Notes under the pieces: generated by a model
Told to the model about the DNA's origin: nothing
The model's database searches: none
The model's input: only the letters and a program-made list of their open reading frames with translations
Origin: Luteimonas_C sp035250245
GTDB lineage: Bacteria; Pseudomonadota; Gammaproteobacteria; Xanthomonadales; Xanthomonadaceae
Assembly (NCBI GenBank): GCA_035250245.1
Contig: DATFFH010000075.1
Coordinates: 4,164 to 68,163 of the forward strand
DNA: 64,000 nucleotides
Direction: 5' to 3'
Shown: piece after piece, positions 38,201-43,056 of the stretch
Layout: every line of letters starts with the position of its first letter
How positions within the stretch are numbered: position 1 is the stretch's first letter
Translations under genes and position numbers: made by a program

Positions 38201-39061
38201 GCCTGTGGAAAAGCCGGTCTGGCCGGTGTAGTCGTTGGCGTCGTTGGTGATCGTGCCGGCGAGGTTCAGATTACCCGCGCCAGTGAAGCGTGCGGAGAGC
38301 GCGCCGCCCGTCGCAGTCGCAGTTCCGCCCAGCAGCGTGACCAGGCGGCTCGAATCGAGCGCCGTATTGGCGTCCAGCCGGGCGCCCGCCGCCAGCGAAA
38401 CGCCGTTGCCCGCGGCGCCGAGCGCGGCATCGTCGTCCAGGATGAGCCGCCCGCCGGTTACGGCGATGTCGCCGGTGAACGTGTTGTTTCCGGTGAGCGT
38501 CAGGATGCCGCTGCCGCCGGCCTTGGTGAAACCGGTCGAACCGGCGATGGTCGATTCGATGGTCGTGGTGCCGGCATTCGCATTGATCGTCGACGTCGGC
38601 CCGGTCAACGTCAGCGTGCTTCCGGTGAGCGTGTAGCCGCCGACGCCGAACGTCATGTCGTGGACGTTCACCGGTCCGGCCAGCGTCACCGTGCCGGGCG
38701 TGCCCATGAAGAACGCGTTGTCGCCGCCGGCCGCCGCATTGTTCCAAGCGGCCATCGGACCGGAGACGCCGTCGCTGCTCGGATTCCAGATCAGCGACGA
38801 CGCGTTCCAGATACCGGTGCCGCCGAGTCCCACACCCGTGCCGTTCACGTCCCAATACCGGTCCGCGGCCCAGACCGGCGCCGACAGCGCGAGGGATATG
38901 GCTACCGCGTAGCTTCGCAACCCGATCGAGCGCTGCCGCGAAGTCGCGCAGGTGCGCTCATCCGCTCCACCGCCCCCCTTACCGTCGCGCGTGGCGATTT
39001 CGGAGGCGACGACCCAAGTGCGCAACGCCTTGGACCAGATGATTCGGTAGATGCGGTTCAT
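26207..39061 (-). CDS. Giant classical autotransporter (type Va), PATR and RTX-like repeat passenger
   Basis: A 4284-residue surface protein. It starts after GGGAGAG with an extended signal (MNRIYRIIWSKALRTWVVASE) of the same kind as the trimeric adhesin, cleaved near APVWA/ADRYW. Residues of about 70-1800 hold passenger-associated repeats (GAGTLVLSGVNTYTG, GGTLRAGS) predicting a beta-helix. Residues of about 1800-3800 hold a second repeat class with LGDGDDNFVVHDG, GGAGNDTF and GTGTLNINGPGA. The C-terminal barrel (about 280 residues, near 26207-27050) begins DCRGVWVATSATEVELGAD and ends GMNLGMRVRW. No protease or lipase active site is seen, so adhesion or aggregation is likely. Five Cys pairs at one-rung spacing occur in the passenger and one more just before the barrel; both are unusual for the class. 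Confidence 0.95.
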   Translation of the reverse strand: MNRIYRIIWSKALRTWVVASEIATRDGKGGGGADERTCATSRQRSIGLRSYAVAISLALSAPVWAADRYWDVNGTGVGLGGTGIWNASSLIWNPSSDGVSGPMAAWNNAAAGGDNAFFMGTPGTVTLAGPVNVHDMTFGVGGYTLTGSTLTLTGPTSTINANAGTTTIESTIAGSTGFTKAGGSGILTLTGNNTFTGDIAVTGGRLILDDDAALGAAGNGVSLAAGARLDANTALDSSRLVTLLGGTATATGGALSARFTGAGNLNLAGTITNDANDYTGQTGFSTGTFGFTSIRNLGEASSLGAPTDPTLGTVRVSAGGGLGGSAVYSGDGDSSNRGWLFINTSSGGNLLRNAGTGKLSITGDIAAAGAWTLAMNFNALTADMDLLGVISSSTDRTIAYTGGSANRTIALGDANTYTGASSINNVTVRAGTLNNIGSASSFGTGTGGGLGIVGNGVLSYTGAATSTDRAITIDGNGTFANDGTGSVALNGAVGFAPGGVDTFTLGGSYAGTNTLAGAVTTIGNVVMNGAGSWLLSGANTYSGTTTVQNGTLVAGSTQAFGASRGLIVDGGTLDLNDFDITAPSLAGTGGIVDLGSGTLTVNAASGSTNYAGNIAGTGGLTKIGASTLTLSGQNTYTGDTSIGGGTLALNFADAGAPAGNIIAAGSTLNLGGGTLNITGADGEANSQTFDGLNVTAGSNTLRSTSGAGGSMTVNVGAITHSGGIVNFVAPTSGVFNTSNADGALGGWATVTNGTTTDYAEVVGGQIVAFDDYTDQDNASLWLDGQFISDEGGAPNTSYFNTVTGSKQIAGLKYTAAQNSTVTVGAGQTLGLDGTIIVNSTTNNATQTIQGGSLTGAVGGGTLGVLKNSDGFFVIDSNVVDNGGAVGFTVGGTGGTGGNGTVSLTGDNTYTGATTVSGATLLFDSVANGGSASALGASSNASSNLVLENGRLRYTGGTASTDRGFTLVNGGASRAFEISDAGANLTFTGLVTSPDDAGFNKVGAGTLTLANGGNDYIGVTDVSAGTLSVNTLADGGAASGIGASSNASSNLIIRTGGVLQYTGATASSDRGFTLDGSAGGSIDVGNAATTLTLGGVAVGNAKLTKQGAGTLVLSGVNTYTGQTVVDGGTLRAGSTQAFGGPNLVTLADAAGVALDLDGFDNRIGGLQGGGAIGGNVLLGSGTLTIAGNNATFGGAISGTGGIIKDTSSTQAMLGCGNSYTGPTTLRSGTFTVDCLADSGLQSGIGASSDVTGGLVFNGGRLAYTGGTVAVDRGFTTTGGFINVTQAGTTLTLSGAAVGTGTLSKEGAGTLVLSGANTYSGTTQISEGTLRAGSAQAIGSSGLRMGLAGTLFDLGGFDTSAFWIDDSVVNADAPSVGNIALGGNTLTITNGAGAIGNGAAVNYAGVISGTGGIVKNGGSLQQFSGCNNTYTGSTTINGGWLMVDCLADGGLNSGLGASSSAAANLVLNGGRLRYLGSGGSTDRQFTVGAGNGWLEAYGTGAIHFTSTAPVVFSGSGNRTLVLGGINTDDNSLAARIDNAAGGTTAFIKEGTGTWILNNAASTYTGRTTISGGVLGVDKLSNGGVASSIGMSTSGAGNLVIGNNSTLRYTGAGDTTDRLFTLSTGVSFIESSGTGAIVFSNTGSAGFSAAGARTLALGGTNTGLNTMGGTIVDQNAAAGKTTLAKNDSGTWVLTGNNSYSGNTVINDGNLIVGNGGTSGNAGTGNVIVVNSTSTLSFNRSDTFNFSGELSGAGNIAQMGTGTTVLTAANNTIGGVTGVNAGTLQIAGGSNLTTGAAAMGNGTLQVQAGGSLTTPTIAMNAGSTLDVSGTVQAAGGAASAMTGDAGDSTINVNAGGTLRANGDLGGGSDTVNLFGMLDTGSGVLGLGAGDDLLALNEGASIAGGVAAGAGADTLQVNNTSAMTLGGADYTGFESLIKQNSGALTLTGGHNYSAGVQLQGGTLNAGAGNTDSLIAPAVTMANDTVLNVNGILQGAGGTTAVLTGSTGINTINVASGGMLVATGDLGAGSDTVFLSGTLNTGPGTLNLGSADDIVTLYDGAVLAGSGIDAGAQVVNDTLVLENASALSFDGSKTAGFEQLIKRSTGTATMTGSQSFANNTAILAGTLDIDGDLTTPQVYMDEDTTLIVDGSLQGAGGTAAAISVADGEQVVTVNGTAALTGDLGVGNDTLDVSGTLDILGSVFNLGDGDDNFLVHDGTVVNGTIDGGAGLDSRTYDINTTADLGTLLNFEGVTKTGTGTLNINGPGATDLQGVQVLGGTLNIGAGASVVATAGSALHTVVGSGATLSVDGSFGCGSQNDTMSVSAAVTGGGTIDLCGGDDVLTVNDGADFSGFAGTISGGAGIVGDSITLNNAAALSFGPVNLTGFEFLEKENTGEATLIGSQSYSGGVGIGFNGGILTVGAGATLATPTVVAANGTTFNVAGSLQGLAAGSAANVLGDAGAQAIHITGTALATGNLGGGNDTLDVSGTLDVAGGVFNLGDGDDNFVIHDGTQIIGTIDGGAGLDSRTYDINTTADLGALLNFEGVTKTGTGTLNINGPGATDLQEVEVLGGTLNVGAAASVVGKPGESLSTVVGAGATLNVNGQFGCSAGDDTMTVSGMVSGTGTVNLCDGNDTLTLNDGVVLANTIDGGAQSTADRVVLNNAGSMMFGGGNTVNFEILQKDNIGAATLVGTSIYTGGTLLNAGVLTVAGDLSTPTLAMADNTTLNVDGSLQGTGGATAITGSGGTNTVTVAGGATLTATGDLGDGNDTLDVIGTVDTDGGVFSLGAGDDTFNIYDATDASQATIDGGMGNDTLDANIGAGSTASLGSLLGFESLGKSGLGTLEIHGASSFIDVDINDGVLRMTGTGSIAANNTTILSGATLELADGAVYGGTAGNDTFTVAGTVVSTGAPNTGRIDLGAGDDTFTLQDGANLSGLAPEPVSGGAGTDTFVADLAGNATLGGAVDFETLTKTNIGTLVVAGPAASSFSTVNVEGGLLDIGIAGSIAGVRNATVASGATLNIDGAFGFTAGADQFTVAGTVTGTSAIDMLDGDDTFTIQDGADLSGLAGPVDGGAGNDTFVSDIAGTATLGGAVNFETLNKTGIGTLVVAGAAASAFTAVNVAGGTLDIGVNGAIDGVVAGTVANGTTLNVDGRYSGSAGNDSLTVAGAVSGSGDIALGDGDDVLTLEDGADLGGLAGAIDGGIHGTGDRVVLNNAAAMDFDADNVANFEFLQKDNAGEATLTGTASFGGGTALNGGTLTVAGDLSTPTVAMGGDTMLNVDGHLEGTGGSAAAITGGAGVQTVNIAGTAIAAGDLGAGNDVLDVAGMLDTDGGTFALGDGDDDFVVHDGTVVLGTIDGGAGMDSRVYDINGTAAFGALANFEGVTKRGSGTLNISGPGATDLQNVEVEGGTLNIDAAASVVATAGTTLNTVVADGATLNVDGSFGCGAGNDTMTVAGTVSGSGVVAMCGGDDTLTLQDGATLAAIVDGGADTDTVMLDTTTAMIFDAAQTTNFESLQKEGAGGATLNGAASFTSGTSVNEGTLIVAGSLTTPTVALADGTTLDVDGSLQGASGAATLTGSAGVNRVNVAGTLLATGDLGAGDDVLDVSGTLDIGTGTFSLGDGNDTLTIHDGTNIVGTVVAGAGNDTFNTDIATNADLGAVQGFETLSKTGAGTLDINGPASSDFSTVNINAGTLNVASGGSIEARNSSVAAGATLQIAGKYSGTAGDDSFTSMGTVRGALAFGAGNDTARFVGGDISGLIGANGGAGDADLISFSGLDLDDGNAAGLAGWERVELLNDSALNLGTSFLPGVLAIDGSSRLAANAGASIVGSVENAGSIEVGANRLAISGGYSANGGALTLTVSPGSAASGGLDIAGDVTGTTRVIFASDGSSPAAGTSSIRVISSPNDDLATAGEFAPDSADGAVRLDGSPFAWEFGQQGDRSWYLTTGEGGTDVLPEIAGYGALPGLGALMSQRGDDLAHQRLAGARGAERPRCGEARNETAGNDFIDDCRGVWVATSATEVELGADPGFEVTGDDTGLYVGIDGIAERERSVLRGGAYLGYMHSVYWATGVNSSAVAGMGPARIDLDTPIIGLYGTSEWNNGNYVDLVLSGQRPRAEVRTADGFADRIDADTLTLSARYGHRYRLDNGWMLEPQLQLSGSRVRWDDRTDAAGRQLAFDDDLVASARAALRVEKTIATAGGAQIRPWATLAVQNAFAGKDNGLRVAQSGVAPSAFPGHDLGTSANLDVGVEAAIDRNVSFFGVISIGQDLQGSDYEQRGMNLGMRVRW
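28260..32504. repeat. Tandem supermodules of about 850-880 bp in autotransporter passenger
   Basis: The word ACGTCSAG..GTGTCGTTGCC (encoding GNDTLDVSG) recurs at 28260, 29109, 30761, 31622 and 32504. This gives spacings of 849, 861 and 882 bases, all multiples of three, with one longer gap (1652) holding a different repeat type. The 30761-32504 part has the closest copies, for example 31431-31520 against 32313-32402 at an offset of 882. Confidence 0.75.
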
Positions 39062-39718
39062 GCAACTCTCCCTTCGATGAACTGATGCGGATCAAACAGC
39101 GCCCGAGCGGCGAAGCTCAAACAAGAAAAACGGATCTCGGGCCATGCGCTGCGCGCACGGGCGCTCGGCCCGCGAGACGCGATGCGACGACGATAGATAG
39201 GCTCGACGACTGGGCGCGAACCGCCTGCGTCGCGAAGGCCAACAAACGAAAAATGCTCTCTCAAGGCGCTTGCAACGCGCCGTCCCCGACTGCACTTCCA
39301 CCGCGCTCCCCCACTGCTGCGCGAAATTCTCCTTGTCGAAAGCTTCGGAAGCTTCGACGCCTCACTCTAAACATGCACCGACCGCATCGGCAATAAAAAT
39401 TCGCGGAGAAGCGCGCAACGCCGGATGCAAGTTGAACGGTTAATGCGCGATTGTGATTCGTGTCGCAACTCGAATCGCATTCGTTCGAACGGCGCGTCGG
39501 AAAGCGTCACTTATCGACGCGCAGCGTCCTTCACGAAACTCACGTTTTTTCACTCAAACTCACCGAACGCAGCATCCTGCGAAAAACGATTCCCTCGTAT
39601 TCCGCTCGACGATATCCAATGCGTGCCGATCGTGCCGACGCAAAGACGACCGAATGTTGCGGTCTACGAAATTCGCCCGGGGCGCGGCGCCGAATGCGCG
39701 CTCGCTGACCGGACCTCA
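39062..39718. promoter_or_regulatory. Leader and promoter region of giant autotransporter
   Basis: A 657-base gap with no supported gene. The 39370-39640 part is AT-richer than the surroundings. On the minus strand TTGCCG and TAGAGT are 18 bases apart (about 39364-39393) and could be -35/-10 boxes. CACTCTAA (39363-39370) and ATGCACCGACC (39373-39383) match, the latter inverted, elements upstream of the trimeric adhesin at 20366-20391. The implied leader is about 300 bases. AAGCTTCGGAAGCTTCG near 39340 is a small direct repeat. Confidence 0.45.
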
Positions 39719-40930
39719 TCACATCCAACCGTTGACGAAGGCCGTGATGACGACGGCATTGACGAAATCGATGAAGAAGGCCCCGACCAGCGGCACCACC
39801 AGGAACGCCCGCGGCGCGGGACCGTAACGTTCGGTCATGGACCCCATCACCGCCATCGCATTGGCGGTGGTGCCGAGCATGAATCCGGTGAAGCCGCCCG
39901 CCATCACCGCGGCGTCGTAGTCGCGCCCCATCAGCCGCAGCAGCGGCCAGAGGCAGAACAGCGCCACCAGCAAGGTCTGCGCGATCAGGTTCACGAACAA
40001 AGGCGCAGCCAGCCCGGCCAGTTCCCACAAGCGCAAATCCATCAGGGCCACGGCAAGGAACAGCGACAGGCAGATGCCGCCGATGGCATCCATGCGGACC
40101 AGCGGCAAGCGGATCCAGCCGGTGGCGTCGTCGAAATTGCGGATCGCGGCACCCACCAGCATCGCGCCGATGTAACTGGGCAGCGTCACGCCGAGTTTCG
40201 CCAAGCCCAGGCTCACCCAGGTACCGATGCCCATCGCCACCAGGATCAGTACGAAACCCTTCAGGCCGGCGTGGATGCGGTCGCCTTCGCCGTCGGCCGA
40301 GCCGCTCTGCTCTTCTTGCACGATCGCAATGGTGACGTCGACCGATGGCGCGGCCGGCCGCGGCTGCAAACCGAAGCGTTCCATCAGTACCGTCGCCAGC
40401 GGCGCGCCGAGGATCGAACCGCAGACGATGCCGGCCATCGCGGTCGTCAGTGCGATGCTTTCAGCGCCGCGCACGCCGGCTTGTTCGAACAGCGGCGCGA
40501 AGGCCAAGCCGGTGGCGGGACCGCCGGCCAGCGTGGTCGAGCCGGCCAACACGCCGAACAGCGGATGCAACCCGAATGTTTTGGCCAACGCCATGCCGAC
40601 CAGGTTCTGCACGATCAACGCGACCGTGGCCAGCCCCAGCAGCCACACCACCTGACGGCCGCCGACCTTGAGCAGCGCCACGCTGGCGTTGAAGCCGATG
40701 CTGGTGAAGAACGCGATCATCAGCGGTTCCTTCAGCGCGGTATCGAACCGCACCGGCGTGACGTCCCAATAGCGGCATACGAGTACCGCCAGCGCCACCA
40801 GCAAGCCGCCGATCACCGGCGCCGGAATGTTGAACCGCGCCAGCGGCGCCACGTGCCGCCGGATGATGTAGCCCGCGACCAGGCACAGACCGCCGCAGGC
40901 CAGGGTCTGCACGGGATCGAGCGTCAGCAC
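39719..40930 (-). CDS. gltS: Sodium/glutamate symporter GltS
   Basis: A 403-residue inner-membrane carrier of the ESS family, close to the 401 residues of E. coli GltS. There are about ten hydrophobic helices in two inverted halves. Each half has a glycine/serine-rich re-entrant motif (LAGSTTLAGGPATGLAFAP and MAGGFTGFMLGTTANAMAVM) followed by charged turns. The GTG start (VLTLDPVQTLA) overlaps the end of dgcA by seven bases, with GGGGCG upstream; the frame before it is not membrane-like. Known GltS carries L-glutamate and is inhibited by D-glutamate. Its place after dgcN-dgcA suggests it takes up glutamate of either hand released in the periplasm. Confidence 0.93.
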   Translation of the reverse strand: MLTLDPVQTLACGGLCLVAGYIIRRHVAPLARFNIPAPVIGGLLVALAVLVCRYWDVTPVRFDTALKEPLMIAFFTSIGFNASVALLKVGGRQVVWLLGLATVALIVQNLVGMALAKTFGLHPLFGVLAGSTTLAGGPATGLAFAPLFEQAGVRGAESIALTTAMAGIVCGSILGAPLATVLMERFGLQPRPAAPSVDVTIAIVQEEQSGSADGEGDRIHAGLKGFVLILVAMGIGTWVSLGLAKLGVTLPSYIGAMLVGAAIRNFDDATGWIRLPLVRMDAIGGICLSLFLAVALMDLRLWELAGLAAPLFVNLIAQTLLVALFCLWPLLRLMGRDYDAAVMAGGFTGFMLGTTANAMAVMGSMTERYGPAPRAFLVVPLVGAFFIDFVNAVVITAFVNGWM

Positions 40931-41928
40931 GCCGCGCCCCAGAACCCCGGCTGCGGCGGCACCAGCAGACCATGCCTGAGACGAACGCCGTCGGCGTAGT
41001 CGTCCTTGAGCCACAGCGGGCCGTCGAGATCGACGAACTCCGCCTCGCGCGCCACTTCCAGCGCCGGCGCGATGCCGAACGAGGAACACACCATGCAGCC
41101 GACCATGATCCTGAAGCCCTCCGCGCGCGCCGATCGCAACAAGCGCCAAGCCTCGGTCAGTCCGCCGGTCTTGTCGAGCTTGATGTTCACCGCCTGGTAG
41201 CGCCCGCGCAGGCGCGGCAGGTCGGACGCCACGTGGCACGACTCGTCGGCGCACACCGGCACGCGCGGGACGAAATCCAGCAGCGCGTCGTCCGCATCCG
41301 CGGACAGCGGCTGTTCCACCAGTTCCACGCCGGCGCTTTCCAGCTCGGACTGCAGATCGCGCAGCAAACCGATGCTCCAGCTCTCGTTCGGGTCCACGAT
41401 CAGGCGCGCACCCGGCGCCGCGCGGCGCACCGCGCGGATCCGCGCCATGGGTTCGTGCGCGTCGAGCTTGATCTTGATCAGCACGTTAGCCGGCCCGGTG
41501 CCGGCCAAGCGCGCGGCTTCTTCGCCCATGCGCTGCGGCGTATCGATGCCGATGGTGATCGCGCTGGTTAACGGCAATGGCGACGGCCGCGCCAGCCCGG
41601 CCCACACCGGCACCGAGGTCAACCGCGCTTCCAGATCCCACAGCGCCGAATCCAGCGCGTTGCGTGCGGCACCGGCCGGAAGCCGCGCCTGCAGTTCTTC
41701 GCGGCCCATGCCGGCGGCCACTTCGGCGCGCACGCTTTCCAGTTGCGCCATCACCGAATCCACCGATTCGCCATAGCGCGCGTAGGGCACCGATTCGCCC
41801 CGTCCGACTGCCCCGCCCTGCTTCAGTTCGACCAGCACCACCTCGGCGGCGTGCTTGACGCCGCGCGCGATGCGGAACGGCGCGACCAGCGGGAAGCTGC
41901 AGTGCCTGACGCTCAGTTCGCGAAGCAT
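40924..41928 (-). CDS. dgcA: Enolase-superfamily epimerase: DgcA-type N-acetyl-D-Glu racemase or Ala-Glu dipeptide epimerase
   Basis: A 334-residue member of the muconate-lactonising/dipeptide epimerase group. The capping domain is followed by the barrel with catalytic Lys in VLIKIKLD, metal ligands in RLIVDPNESW, VELVEQPL and VCADES, and the second catalytic Lys in VNIKLDKTGGL. The ATG at 41928 overlaps the dgcN stop by 16 bases, and the end overlaps gltS. On its own it would be called L-Ala-D/L-Glu epimerase (muropeptide recycling). The immediate pairing with a DUF1611 protein matches the DgcN-DgcA pathway, in which D-Glu is acetylated and then racemised to N-acetyl-L-Glu. Both readings involve D-glutamate. 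Confidence 0.85.
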   Translation of the reverse strand: MLRELSVRHCSFPLVAPFRIARGVKHAAEVVLVELKQGGAVGRGESVPYARYGESVDSVMAQLESVRAEVAAGMGREELQARLPAGAARNALDSALWDLEARLTSVPVWAGLARPSPLPLTSAITIGIDTPQRMGEEAARLAGTGPANVLIKIKLDAHEPMARIRAVRRAAPGARLIVDPNESWSIGLLRDLQSELESAGVELVEQPLSADADDALLDFVPRVPVCADESCHVASDLPRLRGRYQAVNIKLDKTGGLTEAWRLLRSARAEGFRIMVGCMVCSSFGIAPALEVAREAEFVDLDGPLWLKDDYADGVRLRHGLLVPPQPGFWGAAC

Positions 41929-42956
41929 GTCAGCAGATGGTCCACGATGGCTTCGACACCCATGGTGACGGGATCCTGGCACGGTAATCCCAGCCTATTT
42001 TCGACCTCGCGGCACGTCGCCTGCGCTTCTTCCGCCGACAAAGCCGACGTGTTGAGCGCGACGCCGACCGCGCGCACGTCGGCATGGGTCAGGCGCGCAG
42101 CCGCCAGATTGGCTTCCAGACAACGTTCGAGATCGGGCAATGCATAGCCGGGCAAGCCGCGCATGTGCCGCCTGCCCGGTTCGTGGCACAACACCAGTGC
42201 GTCGGCTTGCGCACCGTGCAGCAATCCCAGCGACACGCCGGCATAGGACGGATGGAACAACGAGCCCTGTCCTTCGATGAGATCCCAGCCGCCGTCCAGC
42301 CGCGCAGGCGAGATCGTTTCGGCCGCGCCTGAAATGAAATCGGCCACCACCGCGTCGATCGGAATGCCGGCGCCGGCGATGAAGATGCCGGTCTGGCCCG
42401 TCGCGCGGAAATCCGCTTTGTGGCCGCGTTCGTGCAGGCTGCGCTCGATCGCCAGCGTGGTGTACATCTTGCCGACCGAGCAATCCGTGCCGACCGTGAG
42501 CAGCCGCCGGCCCGCGCGGCGGCGGCCGTTGCCGACCGGAATACCGTCCATCGGCGTGCGCGCATCGAACAGCGCGCGGCCGTTGCGCTGCGCCGCCGCT
42601 ACGATGTCCGGGTTGTCGCGCAGTTTCTGGTGCAGGCCGGCGACCACGTTGAGGCCGGCGTCGAGCGCGGCGATCGCATCGGCGACGATCTGCGGCCCCA
42701 TCACGCCGCCGGCGTTGGCGGTGCCGATCACCATCGTGTCCGCACCCGCGGCCTTGGCCTGGTTCCAATCCATGTCGCGAAGGCCGAGGGTGGGCACGCA
42801 CTCCGGCCCCCGGTATTGGCCGATGCACCAATCCGGGCGCCAGTGCGCCAGGCCGCGCGCCGTCTTGATCGCCAGATCGTCGACAGCATTGCCCAGATAC
42901 AGCAGGTAAGGCGGGCGCCAGTGCGCGGTCCGTGCCGCGTCGCCAGGGTTCAACAT
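41913..42956 (-). CDS. dgcN: DUF1611 P-loop protein, DgcN-type D-glutamate N-acetyltransferase
   Basis: 347 residues starting MLNPGDAARTAHWRPPYLLY after GGAGCAAAGATTCC. An N-terminal Rossmann-like part (IGQYRGPECVPTLGLRDMDW, MVIGTANAGGVM) precedes a P-loop domain with VGTDCSVGKMYTT (about residues 154-166), ATGQTGIFIAGAGIPIDAV and LIEGQGSLFHPSYAGVSLGLLHG, the hallmarks of DUF1611. The protein family was unnamed until DgcN was shown in marine bacteria to acetylate D-glutamate; I assign that role from family and the coupled dgcA gene. A DgcB-like deacetylase is not in this window. Overlaps with dgcA and gltS imply one coupled transcript. Confidence 0.85.
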   Translation of the reverse strand: MLNPGDAARTAHWRPPYLLYLGNAVDDLAIKTARGLAHWRPDWCIGQYRGPECVPTLGLRDMDWNQAKAAGADTMVIGTANAGGVMGPQIVADAIAALDAGLNVVAGLHQKLRDNPDIVAAAQRNGRALFDARTPMDGIPVGNGRRRAGRRLLTVGTDCSVGKMYTTLAIERSLHERGHKADFRATGQTGIFIAGAGIPIDAVVADFISGAAETISPARLDGGWDLIEGQGSLFHPSYAGVSLGLLHGAQADALVLCHEPGRRHMRGLPGYALPDLERCLEANLAAARLTHADVRAVGVALNTSALSAEEAQATCREVENRLGLPCQDPVTMGVEAIVDHLLTCFAN

Positions 42957-43056
42957 GGAATCTTTGCTCCGGACGGCGACCTTGCCGTCAACCAAGTGTG
43001 AAAGGAAAGCGCTCTCGCCGGCGCCGTCGCTCCGCGCGACGCCGGCGTGAGGCGGA

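Noticed and set aside
39425..40999. Plus-strand frame of 524 residues over the gap and gltS
   Set aside because: Gln/His/Arg-rich antisense of a membrane protein gene; the gap part lacks a ribosome site.
40924..41254. Longer start for gltS in the same frame
   Set aside because: The extra 108 residues are Arg/Gly-rich, not membrane-like, and lie inside dgcA; the GTG at 40930 gives the normal GltS length.
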